Of a stretch of DNA of 64,000 nt, positions 43,362-52,907 are shown in pieces. Below the pieces are notes generated by a model. It did not search any database, was not told where the DNA came from, and was given only the letters and a program-made list of their open reading frames with translations. This DNA comes from Tritonibacter scottomollicae (lineage in GTDB: Bacteria > Pseudomonadota > Alphaproteobacteria > Rhodobacterales > Rhodobacteraceae). The stretch lies in contig NZ_PVUF01000009.1 of assembly GCF_003003215.1 (NCBI RefSeq), forward strand, positions 62,001 through 126,000. The letters are read 5' to 3'. Both the position numbers and the translations under genes were made by a program. The first letter of the stretch is position 1. Each line of letters starts with the position of its first letter.

Positions 43362-44651
43362 TCAGACAATCACGTCCATGCTCTCCTGTGCCCCAACACC
43401 AAAGACCCGCTTGTAGCGCGCAATCTCCTCCGCCGGTCCCATCGCTTTCTCCGGGTTATCCGACAGCTTTACCGTGGGACGTCCGTTGGCCGAGACCGCC
43501 TTGCAGACCAGCGAGAATGGCGCCAGCCCGTCATCGGGTACCAACCCGCGGAAGTCATTGGTCAGCAGTGTGCCCCAGCCGAACGACGCCTTCACCCGGC
43601 CTGAGAACTGCCGGTGCAGCTCGGCGATCTTGTCCACGTCGAGCCCGTCGGAGAAGATTACCCGCTTTTCACGCGGGTCCTCGCCGCGCTCTTGCCACCA
43701 GCGGATGGCGATCTCGGCCGCCGCCGCAGGATCGCCGCTGTCGACGCGAATGCCGGTCCAGCCCGCAAGCCAATCCGGCGCATTGTCGAGGAACCCTTGG
43801 GTGCCATAGGTATCCGGCAGGATGATGCGCAGGTTGCCGTCGTGCTCTTCGTGCCAGTCGGACATCACATCATAGGGCGCACGCGCCAGGGCGGCGTCAT
43901 CCTCGGCCAGCGCCGAATAGACCATCGGCAGCTCATGGGCATTGGTGCCGATCGCTTCCACCTCGCGCCGCATGGCAATGAAACAGTTCGAGGTGCCGGT
44001 GAAGGATGACCCCAGCCCCTCCATCATCGCCTGCACGCACCAGTCCTGCCAGAGGAACCCATGCCGCCGACGGGTGCCGAAATCCGCAATACCAAGCCCG
44101 TCGATGCCGCGCAGCGTCTCGATCTTCTCCCAGACACGGGTCATGGCGCGGGCATAGAGGATCTGGAGTTCGAACCGGTCCATCTGATCCAGCACCGCGC
44201 GCGAGCGCAGCTCCATCAGCACCGCCAATGCCGGTATTTCCCACAGCATCACCTCAGGCCAGGAGCCCTCAAACGTCAGCTCGTATTGGTCGCCCTTGCG
44301 CTCCAGGTGGTAGGGCGGCAGGCGCAGCCCCTCGAACCACTCCATGAAGTCTGGGCGGAACATCTGCCGCTTGCCGTAGAACGTATTGCCGCGCAGCCAG
44401 GTGCTTTCCCCCCGGCTCAGTGACAGCGAGCGGATATGATCCAGCTGTTCGCGCAGCTCCCCCTCATCGATCAGCTTTGCCAGAGGCACCGAGGTGGAGC
44501 GATTGATCAGCGAAAAGGTGACCTGTGTGTCCGGCTTATTGCGGAACACCGACTGGCACATCAGCAGCTTGTAGAAATCCGTATCAATCAGGGACCGGAC
44601 GATCGGATCGATCTTCCACTTGTGATTGTAGACGCGCGTTGCAATATCCAA
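43362..44651 (-). CDS. pncB: Nicotinate phosphoribosyltransferase
   Basis: A 429-residue enzyme of NAD salvage, joining nicotinate and PRPP. Typical segments are SLIDTDFYKLLMCQSVFRN at the N terminus, FGTRRRHGFLWQDW, GTSNCFIAMRREVEAIGTNA, and TGIRVDSGDPAAAAE, with KRVIFSDGLDVDKI contributing to PRPP binding. The reading frame opens with TTG at 44651, preceded by GAGG eight bases upstream; no ATG lies near enough to keep the conserved N terminus. It is the last gene of a minus-strand group with a hybrid kinase and pncA. Confidence 0.95.
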   Translation of the reverse strand: MDIATRVYNHKWKIDPIVRSLIDTDFYKLLMCQSVFRNKPDTQVTFSLINRSTSVPLAKLIDEGELREQLDHIRSLSLSRGESTWLRGNTFYGKRQMFRPDFMEWFEGLRLPPYHLERKGDQYELTFEGSWPEVMLWEIPALAVLMELRSRAVLDQMDRFELQILYARAMTRVWEKIETLRGIDGLGIADFGTRRRHGFLWQDWCVQAMMEGLGSSFTGTSNCFIAMRREVEAIGTNAHELPMVYSALAEDDAALARAPYDVMSDWHEEHDGNLRIILPDTYGTQGFLDNAPDWLAGWTGIRVDSGDPAAAAEIAIRWWQERGEDPREKRVIFSDGLDVDKIAELHRQFSGRVKASFGWGTLLTNDFRGLVPDDGLAPFSLVCKAVSANGRPTVKLSDNPEKAMGPAEEIARYKRVFGVGAQESMDVIV

Positions 44652-44714
44652 GGGCCGACCTCTTCCGGTTGTTCACCGATTGATAGGACAGGCTGCGCCA
44701 GTTCAGCAAGCAGT

Positions 44715-47033
44715 TCAACCGCCTTCGGTCTCTCGGGCGGTTTCGGCGAATTCCAGCAACAGGTTCAGCAACTCGTGGCGCGACAGCGGTTTGCACAGGA
44801 ATGTGTCCATGCCGGCCTCAAAACAGGCTTCGCGACTGGTGTCGTCCGCATTGGCGGTCAACGCGGCGATAAACGGCTGCACGATGTCGAGTTTGCGAAT
44901 GGCGCGGGTTGCTTCAAGCCCATTCACCTCCGGCATCGACATATCCATCAGGATGATCTGTGGTTTGAAACCGACCGTCAGCTCCTCTGCCTCCGCGCCA
45001 TTGCGGGCGAAACGCAGATTGAGTGGCGCATCAGCCAGGAATTTGCTGATCAAAAGACGATTGACCCGGTTGTCCTCGGCGACCAGCAACCGCAGCCCGT
45101 CCAGCCCTGACAGGTCCGGAAGATGGCTCACCGTTTCGGACACTGCCACCGGTACAGTCGGGTTGGAGGCCAGCTCCAGATCGAGTGTCAGCTTGAAACA
45201 AGAGCCCTTGCCAGGTGTGGATGTCACGCTGATGTCACCGCCCATGGCCTGCGCCAGCCCCCGAGAGATCGACAGCCCAAGCCCGGTGCCGCCGTATTTC
45301 CGTGAAATCGCATTATCCGCCTGCGAAAACCGCTCAAAGATATGATCCAGCTTGTCTGCCGGTATCCCAATCCCCGTGTCCTGCACCGCAATGACAGTCG
45401 CAAGCGCCTCATCGCGCATCTCGGCGCTGACCCGGATTTTGACATTGCCAGTGGTGGTGAATTTTACGGCATTGCCCACCAAGTTGACGAGGATCTGGCG
45501 CAAACGGCGATCATCCCCACACACCCAGGCGGGCACATCGGGATCGATATTGATCGAGAGCGACAGCTGTTTCTCATCCGCCTGACCACGGAGCAGAAGC
45601 GCAGTGTCGCGCACGCAGGCGTGTAGATCGAATTCCACATTGAACAGGGACACCCCGGCTGCGTTCATACGCGACAGGTCCAGCACATCGTTGATCAGCG
45701 ACAACAGAGCGCGGGAGGAACTGAGGATCGTCTCGGTGTAGAGTTTCTGGTCCTCGCTCAGTTCGGTGGCCTGCAGCATCTGCGCCATGCCGATCACCCC
45801 GTTCATCGGCGTGCGGAATTCGTGGCTCATGGTTGCGAGGAACTCTTCCTTGATACGCGCGCCCTCTTCGGCTGCCCTGCGGGCTTCTTTCAATTCGCGT
45901 TCGTGCTCCTTGGTCGCGGTCACGTCCCGCTCCACCGCGATGTAGGTCTCCACGCGACCCGCATCATCGAAAACAGGGACCTGATTTGTTTCGATCCAGA
46001 TGTTCTTGCCATCCTTGCGCCGATTGATCAGCTCTGCCCGAAACGGACGGGCCTCCTTGCGGCCATCCTCAATGAACCGCAATGTGTCCTTGTCAGTCGC
46101 ATCACTGTTTAGGATCGCTCCCGGATTGCACCCCACCAGCTCATCAAAGGAGTAGCCGGTCATGCGCGAGAAACCGTCGTTGACCCAGCGTACGATCCCA
46201 TCGCACCCGATCAGCATGACGCCATCATTGGCGTGTTCGGCGATCATTGCCAGGCGCCGCGCCTCCTGCTTCTGATCGAACAGGCGCATATAGGCATCTT
46301 CGAGCGCCTGTCGCTGCAGTGCCTGCGACCGCAGAGTGCGTCGCGCATTTCGATGCCTTTTCTGAACCAGCACCAGAAACCAGATTTGTGTCAGGGCGAA
46401 GGCCAGGAAGCCGGCGCCCATGACCTGCAAGCTTTTGCTATCGGCTTCATGTACCTGCAAGATATGCGCTGCAATCCCAAGCGGCGGCAAGAGCAGGAAG
46501 ATCAAGCGCACCGTGGCCGACCACGGCGAATAGCGAAAATCAAGAGAAGCGCTTAGCGAGGCGCCAAGTACGATGCACAAGGCAAAGAAGGGCTCAACCA
46601 GCACATCATGAGAGCTGCGCTCCACATGCACTCGAAAATAAGGGATGATTGCGAAGGCGCAGATACACAGCGCATGCACCCCTGAATAGACCGAGATTAC
46701 CAGATGTGCCCGAGCGAGCGGCAGCCCTGCATTCAGACGCTTGGGCAAGTTGCGCAGATATGCGGTCTCTGCCAGATCAGCGGTCAGGTAGATTGCAAAA
46801 ACAAGCAAGGGCCAGAAGGTGCTGAAAATCAGCGACAGAACAAGAGTCGCTCCAACGGCTACCGAAAGGCGGCCATAGAAAAGCCTGCTGCGAATGACTG
46901 CATAGCGCGACAATAGCCCCTTGGGGCTGAACTGAGCATTGTGTAACGACAGTGGGCCGTCTGATGCAGGTTTGGTCTGCTCCATGTCACGTGTACTCGG
47001 TTGCGCCTGCTCTCTGTCGGCAGGCTCAGACAT
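44715..47033 (-). CDS. Membrane-bound hybrid histidine kinase with PAS and receiver domains
   Basis: A 772-residue sensor kinase. Residues about 50-225 hold roughly six hydrophobic helices (for example LSVAVGATLVLSLIF and WPLLVFAIYLTADLAETAYL) forming a membrane sensor region. Then come a short coiled coil, a PAS/PAC module (NDGVMLIGCDGIVRWVNDGF; YIAVERDVTATKEHERE), HisKA with SHEFRTPMNGVIG (His near residue 402), HATPase with DTGIGIPADK and GGTGLGLS, and a receiver with phospho-Asp in ILMDMSMPEVNG near residue 697. It lies between pncA and pncB with gaps of 38 and 63 bp on the same strand, so it is probably co-transcribed with NAD salvage genes. Confidence 0.93.
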   Translation of the reverse strand: MSEPADREQAQPSTRDMEQTKPASDGPLSLHNAQFSPKGLLSRYAVIRSRLFYGRLSVAVGATLVLSLIFSTFWPLLVFAIYLTADLAETAYLRNLPKRLNAGLPLARAHLVISVYSGVHALCICAFAIIPYFRVHVERSSHDVLVEPFFALCIVLGASLSASLDFRYSPWSATVRLIFLLLPPLGIAAHILQVHEADSKSLQVMGAGFLAFALTQIWFLVLVQKRHRNARRTLRSQALQRQALEDAYMRLFDQKQEARRLAMIAEHANDGVMLIGCDGIVRWVNDGFSRMTGYSFDELVGCNPGAILNSDATDKDTLRFIEDGRKEARPFRAELINRRKDGKNIWIETNQVPVFDDAGRVETYIAVERDVTATKEHERELKEARRAAEEGARIKEEFLATMSHEFRTPMNGVIGMAQMLQATELSEDQKLYTETILSSSRALLSLINDVLDLSRMNAAGVSLFNVEFDLHACVRDTALLLRGQADEKQLSLSINIDPDVPAWVCGDDRRLRQILVNLVGNAVKFTTTGNVKIRVSAEMRDEALATVIAVQDTGIGIPADKLDHIFERFSQADNAISRKYGGTGLGLSISRGLAQAMGGDISVTSTPGKGSCFKLTLDLELASNPTVPVAVSETVSHLPDLSGLDGLRLLVAEDNRVNRLLISKFLADAPLNLRFARNGAEAEELTVGFKPQIILMDMSMPEVNGLEATRAIRKLDIVQPFIAALTANADDTSREACFEAGMDTFLCKPLSRHELLNLLLEFAETARETEGG

Positions 47034-47071
47034 CTTCTTACAGCACTGAGATTAACAAATGACCGACTTGC

Positions 47072-47665
47072 TCAGGCAAATTTCACGCCCCGCTGACGCA
47101 TATTCTCCATTTGGGTGCTCAGAGATCCGTCAAGGTCGATCGCCCGGCAGGCGTCGAGCACAACCCTGACGGAGAAATTGAGACGACGGGCATCCAGCGC
47201 GGAAAAGGCGACACAGAAATCCGTGGCCAAACCGACCATCGTCAGATCCGTGATCCCGCGGCTGCGCAAATATCCTTCGAGCCCGGTCGGAGTGATCTGA
47301 TCGTTCTCAAAAAACGCAGAGTAGCTATCAACATCGGGACGAAACCCCTTGCGAATGATCAGGTCGCCATCGGTTCGCAAATCGGAGTGAAACGCCGCGC
47401 CCGAGCTGTCCTGCACACAGTGATCCGGCCATAACACCTGTTGGCCATAGGGCATCTCCGTCGTATCGAACGGCCCGTGTCCGGGATGCGAGCTGGCAAA
47501 GGAAGAATGCCCCGATGGATGCCAGTCCTGAGTCAGAACCACCGTATCGAACTGCTGCATCATGGCATTGATGGGTGCGACCACCTGATCTCCATCCGGC
47601 ACGGCCAGCGCTCCGCCGGGGCAGAAATCATTCTGCACATCGATTACGATCAGCGCTTCGGTCAT
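47072..47665 (-). CDS. pncA: Nicotinamidase
   Basis: A 197-residue cysteine hydrolase converting nicotinamide to nicotinate. Catalytic Asp in LIVIDVQNDFCPGGALAV, zinc ligands in LTQDWHPSGHSSFASSH, and the active Cys in VGLATDFCVAFSALDARR are all present. Three starts are close together; the ATG at 47665 is chosen, seven bases after GGAG, with an ATG at 47668 as the alternative and a TTG at 47677 unlikely. Its product feeds pncB two genes downstream. It is divergent from trhO. Confidence 0.95.
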   Translation of the reverse strand: MTEALIVIDVQNDFCPGGALAVPDGDQVVAPINAMMQQFDTVVLTQDWHPSGHSSFASSHPGHGPFDTTEMPYGQQVLWPDHCVQDSSGAAFHSDLRTDGDLIIRKGFRPDVDSYSAFFENDQITPTGLEGYLRSRGITDLTMVGLATDFCVAFSALDARRLNFSVRVVLDACRAIDLDGSLSTQMENMRQRGVKFA

Positions 47666-47880
47666 CATCGTCTCCAATATCGTTCATATCGTTGGCTCTG
47701 TCTGATCAGAAGACTGCGCCAAACAGCCTGCAAGCGCAATCAACCACAAGGTGTTTCACCCTGAGGTCGCCTGTGACTCGAACGCCAGCAAATGATATAT
47801 TTCAGCTACTTATTTGCGCGCTCATGGTTGACATTTTCTCATCTTGCAAAATTGCGCACTTCGCTCTATCCGCCCCTTCT

Positions 47881-48774
47881 ATGTACACCATTGCCGCACT
47901 CTACCAGTTCACCCGCTTTGACGATCCAGCCGCGCTAAAGCCGGCGCTGCTCGACCTGTGTCTTGCGCAAGACGTCAAGGGCTCGCTTCTGCTGGCCAAG
48001 GAAGGGATCAACGGAACGATCGCGGGGCCGCGGCGCGGGATCGACACAGTTCTTGCGCACATCAAGTCCCTGCCCGGGTGTGGCGGGCTGGAGTGGAAGG
48101 AAGCGACAGCAGAGCAAGCTCCCTTTGGCAAGATGAAGGTGCGGCTGAAGAAAGAGATCGTCACCATGGGCCAGCCCGACGTCGATCCGCGCGCCACGGT
48201 CGGCCACTATGTAGAACCGGGTGAATGGAACGACCTGATCCGCTCTGACGATGTGGTGGTGATCGACACCCGGAATGACTACGAGGTCGCCATCGGCACC
48301 TTCGAAGGCGCTCTGGACCCGAAAACCGAGAGTTTTCGCGAATTTCCGAAATGGTGGGAAGAGAACAAGGACCGCTTTCACAACAAGCGCGTTGCCATGT
48401 TCTGCACAGGCGGCATTCGCTGCGAGAAGTCGACCAACTACCTGCTCTCGCAGGGGGTCGAGGACGTCTATCACCTGAAGGGCGGCATCCTGCGTTACCT
48501 TGAGGAAATGCCCGAGGACAACAGCACCTGGCAGGGCGAGTGTTTTGTCTTCGACAATCGCGTGTCTGTCGGGCACGGGCTGGCGGAAGGCCCCCACGAG
48601 CTATGCCACGGCTGCCGACGTCCGATCTTGCCTGCCGACAAGGCGCGCCCGGAGTTCGAGGCCGGGGTCTCCTGTCACCAATGCCGCGACACCACCAGCG
48701 ACGCGGACAAAGCGCGCTTCCGTGAGCGGCAGAAACAAATCCGCCTGGCGCGCGAGCGCGGCGAGCTCAGCTGA
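47881..48774 (+). CDS. trhO: tRNA uridine 5-hydroxylase TrhO (rhodanese-domain)
   Basis: A 297-residue protein of the YceA/TrhO family, which makes 5-hydroxyuridine at position 34 of tRNAs. It has an N-terminal acylphosphatase-like domain (KGSLLLAKEGINGTIAG), a rhodanese domain with VVIDTRNDYEVAIGTFEGAL and active-site Cys near residue 175 in MFCTGGIRCEKS, and a C-terminal cysteine pair region (CHGCRRPILP, CHQCRD) that resembles a zinc site. The ATG at 47881 matches the family start; no obvious ribosome site precedes it, so the message could be nearly leaderless. A longer frame starting at 47575 is rejected because it reads through the pncA intergenic region. Confidence 0.95.
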   Translation: MYTIAALYQFTRFDDPAALKPALLDLCLAQDVKGSLLLAKEGINGTIAGPRRGIDTVLAHIKSLPGCGGLEWKEATAEQAPFGKMKVRLKKEIVTMGQPDVDPRATVGHYVEPGEWNDLIRSDDVVVIDTRNDYEVAIGTFEGALDPKTESFREFPKWWEENKDRFHNKRVAMFCTGGIRCEKSTNYLLSQGVEDVYHLKGGILRYLEEMPEDNSTWQGECFVFDNRVSVGHGLAEGPHELCHGCRRPILPADKARPEFEAGVSCHQCRDTTSDADKARFRERQKQIRLARERGELS

Positions 48775-48778
48775 CGTT

Positions 48779-49645
48779 TTAAAGACCGCGTTCCAACCAG
48801 CCAGATACCTCGTCCCAAAGAGCCTCACGCCCCGGGCGAAAGGCGCCTTCGTGCCCGATGCGGTTCACGCCGTACTCTCGTGGACTGCGCACGACCAGTT
48901 CCGTATCCGCACTCGGATAAACCGCGAGCAGGTCCCGTCCACTCGCGCGCGTGGCTATGGGATCATCCGAGAAGATCCACGACCGGATCGGCGCGTTGAC
49001 CTCTGCATAGGCTTGAGGATGCAGGGCGCCCTCTAGATCAGGCTGGAAATAGCCCCGCCGGTGGCTCCAGCGTCTCCATGTGCGGAACAGACGCGGAGGC
49101 AGCGCCTCGCCCTGCCAGCCTCCGATCGGCATCACAGCCTTGTGCCGCCACAAAGAGTAGCTTCCCAGTCCCCACCAGAAGTAGAGTTCCTTAGGTATAT
49201 TCCGCCAGTGATGGCCGCCCCAGTAACCGGTTCCAATACTGAGAAACGCATGCCGTAGCAGCCGGGATTGGTTCGGCATCAAACCCAGAAAATGCCCCCC
49301 CACACTATGCGCTACATGCGTGAGCGGGAGATCACCGGCAACGCGCGCCAGAACATCAACTGCGGCGGACATGTCATACCGGCCCCAGTCGGAGTACTCG
49401 ATATTGGCAAAGCCATGCCCAGCGTTGAAGGATCCACCGATACCGCGATAGTCGTAGGTCAATACCATTGCACCCCGCCCCGCAAGATACTGTGCAAAAT
49501 GACGGTAGAACCTGCGGGGAAACCCTGTGCCCGCCGACATCATCACCGCGTGTGTCGCTTCGGCTTGACTGTGGTACAGCGTGCCCGCCAGAGGCCAACC
49601 ATCTGCCGCCGCAAAGCCAATGTCTTCGATCAAAGTTTCAGCCAC
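48779..49645 (-). CDS. Alpha/beta-hydrolase
   Basis: A 288-residue serine hydrolase-fold protein. VMMSAGTGFPRRFYRHFAQY forms the oxyanion region, VLTYDYRGIGGS follows, and the nucleophile elbow is HVAHSVGGHFLG (Ser near residue 114). A late Asp in FSDDPIATRAS and His in NRIGHEGAF complete a plausible triad. The GTG start overlaps the MarR regulator stop by 8 bases, so the regulator and hydrolase form a unit. The substrate is unknown. Confidence 0.88.
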   Translation of the reverse strand: MAETLIEDIGFAAADGWPLAGTLYHSQAEATHAVMMSAGTGFPRRFYRHFAQYLAGRGAMVLTYDYRGIGGSFNAGHGFANIEYSDWGRYDMSAAVDVLARVAGDLPLTHVAHSVGGHFLGLMPNQSRLLRHAFLSIGTGYWGGHHWRNIPKELYFWWGLGSYSLWRHKAVMPIGGWQGEALPPRLFRTWRRWSHRRGYFQPDLEGALHPQAYAEVNAPIRSWIFSDDPIATRASGRDLLAVYPSADTELVVRSPREYGVNRIGHEGAFRPGREALWDEVSGWLERGL

Positions 49646-50111
49646 GGGACGCTGGGCCTCCTGTGATGATCTTGTCGGCGTTGTCTTCCAGATGGGTCAG
49701 AAAGCGCCGGATCACCTCGCATTCCTCGTCGCTGAACGGAGCCAGCAAGGTTGCATTATAGTGACGCGTGTCCTGACGTGCGCGCATCGCCAGCGCTTCG
49801 CCCTTCTCGGTCAGGTGGACGAGAATGCTGCGTCCATCGGTTGTCGCCGGTTTGCGGGATACCAACCCTCGCGTGCTCAGCCGGTCTACCAGACCTGTGA
49901 TGCCGGAGTTGGCCATGGAAAGCTGGGCGGCAAGTGCGGTTGATGGAAGGGCACCGTCGTTCAGCAGGATAATCAGCACCGCCATCTGGCTAGTGCTCAG
50001 ATCCAGTTCCTGCCGGCCGCGATTGTCTGCAGCACGGAACAACGCGCTATGGGCCTTTTGCAAGTGATGAAAGACACGAAACCTTGTCAAACCAATCTCC
50101 TTCGCATGCAA
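49638..50111 (-). CDS. MarR-family transcriptional regulator
   Basis: A 157-residue winged-helix repressor of the MarR type. Helix-turn-helix segment STSQMAVLIILLNDGALPST then ALAAQLSMANSGITGLVDRL, followed by the wing GLVSRKPATTDGRSILVHLT. Dimerisation helices flank it. It is upstream of and overlaps the alpha/beta-hydrolase gene, which it may control. Its ligand and operator are unknown; no convincing palindrome was found before its start. Confidence 0.92.
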   Translation of the reverse strand: MHAKEIGLTRFRVFHHLQKAHSALFRAADNRGRQELDLSTSQMAVLIILLNDGALPSTALAAQLSMANSGITGLVDRLSTRGLVSRKPATTDGRSILVHLTEKGEALAMRARQDTRHYNATLLAPFSDEECEVIRRFLTHLEDNADKIITGGPASRG

Positions 50112-50187
50112 AGCAATTTAGTTTGTATAGGAACTACTTTCAGCTCCTGACAATGGTGTCCCGACGTCAGGCAAGCGCGTCTCGATA

Positions 50188-50218
50188 CAAAAAAGGCCAC
50201 GCCCAGGGGGCGCGGCCT
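50188..50218 (-). terminator. Intrinsic terminator of the TRAP/gamma-glutamyl operon
   Basis: On the minus strand AGGCCGCGCCC pairs with GGGCGTGGCCT (one G-U), loop of 3, followed by TTTTTT (the A-run at 50188-50193 on the plus strand). It lies 24 bases after the iron alcohol dehydrogenase stop and separates that operon from the MarR gene. Confidence 0.85.
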
Positions 50219-50242
50219 CTCTCATTTCGGGGGGCGACCCTG

Positions 50243-51388
50243 TCAGAGCGCAGCTTTGAACAGCTGCGTCAGGTTTTCTTCGGTCAGTTTGATCGGGTTT
50301 CCGCCGCAGCTCGGATCAATGATCGCGCCTTTGACCAGCTCCGGAATCGAGTCCTCGGTCACGCCCAGTTCGGAAAGGCCACGCGGGATGCCGAGACTGT
50401 CATTGAACTCCTGCACAAAGGCTCTGAAGCCTTCAAAGCCCCCCTCAATCCCGAGGTAGGCTGCCGCGATGTCAAACCGCTCCGATATCTCGGAGGCGTT
50501 GAACTCCAGCACAGCAGGCATGCAGACTGCATTGGTGGTTCCATGGTGAGTATTGAAATGCGCACCAATCGGGTGGCTCATGGCGTGGATTGCACCGAGG
50601 CCTTTCTGAAAGGCTGTCGCGCCCATGGCCGCCGCAGACATCATATGCGCGCGCGCCTCAATGTCGGTGCCATCGGCGTAAGCGCGCGGCAGGTAGTCCT
50701 TGACCAGGCGCATGCCTTCAAGCGCCATGCCCTGAGACATCGGATGGTAGTGCGGCGAGGAGAATGCCTCGACACAGTGAGCAAAGGCATCGAGGCCGGT
50801 GCCCGCGGTAATGAACTTGGGCATGCCGACGGTCAGTTCGGGATCGCAAATCACCACGGTGGGCAGGACCTTGGGGTGGAAGATGATCTTTTTCTGATGG
50901 GTAACACTGTCGGTGATCACAGAGGCACGGCCCACTTCAGAGCCAGTGCCCGCAGTGGTCGGCACCGCGATGATAGGCGCGATAGCGTCTGCATCGGCGC
51001 GGGTCCACCAGTCGCCGATATCCTCGAAATCCCAGACCGGGCGGGTCTGGCCCGCCATGAAGGCAACCATCTTGCCCAGATCAAGACCGGAGCCGCCGCC
51101 AAAGGCAATCACGCCGTCGTGGCCACCTGCCTTGTAGGCCGCGACACCGGCATCGAGGTTCTTCTCGTTCGGGTTGGGGTCCACCTCTGAAAACATCCCG
51201 CGACCAAGGCCGGCGGCCTCCATGATGTCGAGGGTGGATTTTGTCACGGGTAGATCCGCAAGCCCCTTGTCGGTGACGAGCAGTGGCTTCTTGATCCCGG
51301 CCTGCGCGCAGGCATCGGCCAGTTCCTTGATCCGACCGGCGCCGAATTTGATTGCGGTCGGGTATGACCAGTTTCCAGTGAGAGACAT
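50243..51388 (-). CDS. Iron-containing alcohol dehydrogenase
   Basis: A 381-residue group III NAD-dependent dehydrogenase. NAD-binding GGGSGLDLGKMVAFMAG, then VPTTAGTGSEVGRASVI, and metal ligands in AGTGLDAFAHCVEAFSS (Asp, His) near residue 199 and HAMSHPIGAHFNTHHGTTNA (two His). The ATG at 51388 is preferred, 8-9 bases after AGGA; an ATG at 51394 is only 2-3 bases from it. It is the last gene of the TRAP operon before a strong terminator. In that setting it may oxidise a hydroxyl group on an imported or gamma-glutamylated compound. Confidence 0.93.
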   Translation of the reverse strand: MSLTGNWSYPTAIKFGAGRIKELADACAQAGIKKPLLVTDKGLADLPVTKSTLDIMEAAGLGRGMFSEVDPNPNEKNLDAGVAAYKAGGHDGVIAFGGGSGLDLGKMVAFMAGQTRPVWDFEDIGDWWTRADADAIAPIIAVPTTAGTGSEVGRASVITDSVTHQKKIIFHPKVLPTVVICDPELTVGMPKFITAGTGLDAFAHCVEAFSSPHYHPMSQGMALEGMRLVKDYLPRAYADGTDIEARAHMMSAAAMGATAFQKGLGAIHAMSHPIGAHFNTHHGTTNAVCMPAVLEFNASEISERFDIAAAYLGIEGGFEGFRAFVQEFNDSLGIPRGLSELGVTEDSIPELVKGAIIDPSCGGNPIKLTEENLTQLFKAAL

Positions 51389-51410
51389 CAGCATGTTCCT
51401 GTGGTGAGCC

Positions 51411-51480
51411 GGGGTGGGGGCGCTGCCCCCGCTTGCCATACGGCAAGCTCCCCCGAGGTATTTTCAAAAAGATGAAGGGG
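51411..51480 (-). repeat. ATACCTCGG-hairpin repeat, copy B
   Basis: Read on the minus strand directly after the aldehyde dehydrogenase stop: CCTTCATCTTTTTGAAAATA, then CCTCGGGGG, a hairpin GCTTGCC-GTAT-GGCAAGC (plus 51431-51448) and a hairpin of GGGGGC with GCCCCC (51416-51430). The core and order match copy A at 43289. Confidence 0.6.
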
Positions 51481-51481
51481 G

Positions 51482-52864
51482 TTAGCCCGTGACTTTTTTC
51501 AGGTGGTAGGACTTGGGTCGGGTCAGGTTGTGATAGCCGATCATCGACAGGCCACCGCCGCGACCGGTGTTCTTGCAACCGGTCCAACACAGCCCCGGAT
51601 CGAGGTAGTCGGCGCGGTTCATGAACACGGTGCCGGTTTCGATCTGATCGCCCACGGCTTGCGCGCGCTCCAGATCCTTGGTCCAGATCGAGGCGGTGAG
51701 ACCAAATTCGCTGTCGTTCATCAGCTTGATGGCTTCTTCGTCGGAAGAGACCTTCATGATGCCAACGACCGGGCCGAAGCTCTCATCGCGCATCACCCGC
51801 ATCTCATGGGTGACATTGGTCAGGATCTGCGGCGTCAGATAGGCGCCGCCATCGTCTGCCTCCATGGTGGCGATATGGGCCACGGCGCCCTGTTCGACCG
51901 CCTCGGCGATCTGATCGCGCACCTCTTGAGCAAAGCGCACATTGGCCATCGGGCCGATGGTCGTCTCCGCCTCAAGCGGGTTGCCGAGCTTGTAGCCATT
52001 GACCACCGCCAGGGCCTTTTCAAGGAAGCTGTCGTAAAGGCTTTCATGGACATAGATGCGTTCGATGCCGCAGCAGCACTGGCCGGAGTTGAACATGGCC
52101 CCGTCGATCAACGTGTCGACCGCCGCATCCACATCGGCGTCCTCCATGACATAGCCGGGATCCTTGCCGCCTAGTTCGGTGCCCACGCCGGTGAAAGTGC
52201 CCGCTGCGGCGCGTTCCATTGCCTGACCACCGCCGACGGATCCGGTGAAGTTCACAAAATCAAACGCCTTTTCGGCAATCAGCGCCGATGTGGTATCATG
52301 ATCGAGGAACACATTCTTGAACACAGCTTCGGGCACGCCCGCTGCATGGAAGGCCTTTGCCATCCGTTCCCCGACCAGCAAAGTCTGGGTTGCATGTTTC
52401 AGCACCACACTATTGCCCGCAATGAGCGCCGGAGCGACCGTGTTGATAGCGGTCATATATGGGTAGTTCCAAGGCGCCACGACAAAGACCACGCCGTGGG
52501 GAATGCGCTTGATGTAGCGTTTGAACGTCGCGTCTTCGCCGACCTCGATATCCGCCAGCGACTCAGCCGCGATCTGCGCCAAATGTGATGCGCGTTCGTT
52601 AAACCCGCCAAACTCGCCGCCAAAGCGAACGGGACGGCCCATCATATGGGCAAGCTCCGGCACGATCTCGTCGTTCATCTCGCCAATGGCAGCCACACCC
52701 GCCATCACAAGGTCAATCCGCTCCTGAAGCGGGCGCGCCGCCCAGGCCTTCTGTGCCGTCCGCACAGCGACCACCTCGGCGCGGGCGGCGTCCAGATCCA
52801 GCGTCTCGCGGCTGGCGTAGACCGATCCGTCGATCGGCGAAATACAGTTCAGTGTCTTGCCCAT
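51482..52864 (-). CDS. Aldehyde dehydrogenase
   Basis: A 460-residue NAD(P)-dependent aldehyde dehydrogenase. FVVAPWNYPYMTAINTVAPA, catalytic Glu in GVGTELGGKDPGYV, catalytic Cys in FNSGQCCCGIERIYV near residue 260, and ESFGPVVGIMKVSSDEEAI. The ATG at 52864 has GGAGGAG about eight bases upstream; a longer frame to 52921 is rejected. It sits between a gamma-glutamyl ligase-like gene and an iron alcohol dehydrogenase gene on the same strand, the order expected if it oxidises an aldehyde formed from an alcohol. Confidence 0.92.
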   Translation of the reverse strand: MGKTLNCISPIDGSVYASRETLDLDAARAEVVAVRTAQKAWAARPLQERIDLVMAGVAAIGEMNDEIVPELAHMMGRPVRFGGEFGGFNERASHLAQIAAESLADIEVGEDATFKRYIKRIPHGVVFVVAPWNYPYMTAINTVAPALIAGNSVVLKHATQTLLVGERMAKAFHAAGVPEAVFKNVFLDHDTTSALIAEKAFDFVNFTGSVGGGQAMERAAAGTFTGVGTELGGKDPGYVMEDADVDAAVDTLIDGAMFNSGQCCCGIERIYVHESLYDSFLEKALAVVNGYKLGNPLEAETTIGPMANVRFAQEVRDQIAEAVEQGAVAHIATMEADDGGAYLTPQILTNVTHEMRVMRDESFGPVVGIMKVSSDEEAIKLMNDSEFGLTASIWTKDLERAQAVGDQIETGTVFMNRADYLDPGLCWTGCKNTGRGGGLSMIGYHNLTRPKSYHLKKVTG

Positions 52865-52907
52865 TGGCCAACTCCTCCGGGGGCGCAGGATACGGCCCCG
52901 ATTATGT

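Noticed and set aside
47828-47856. A sigma-70 promoter for trhO starting with TTGACA at 47828
   Set aside because: The -35 is good but no matching -10 lies 16-18 bases downstream (ATTGCG only), so it is not listed as a feature.
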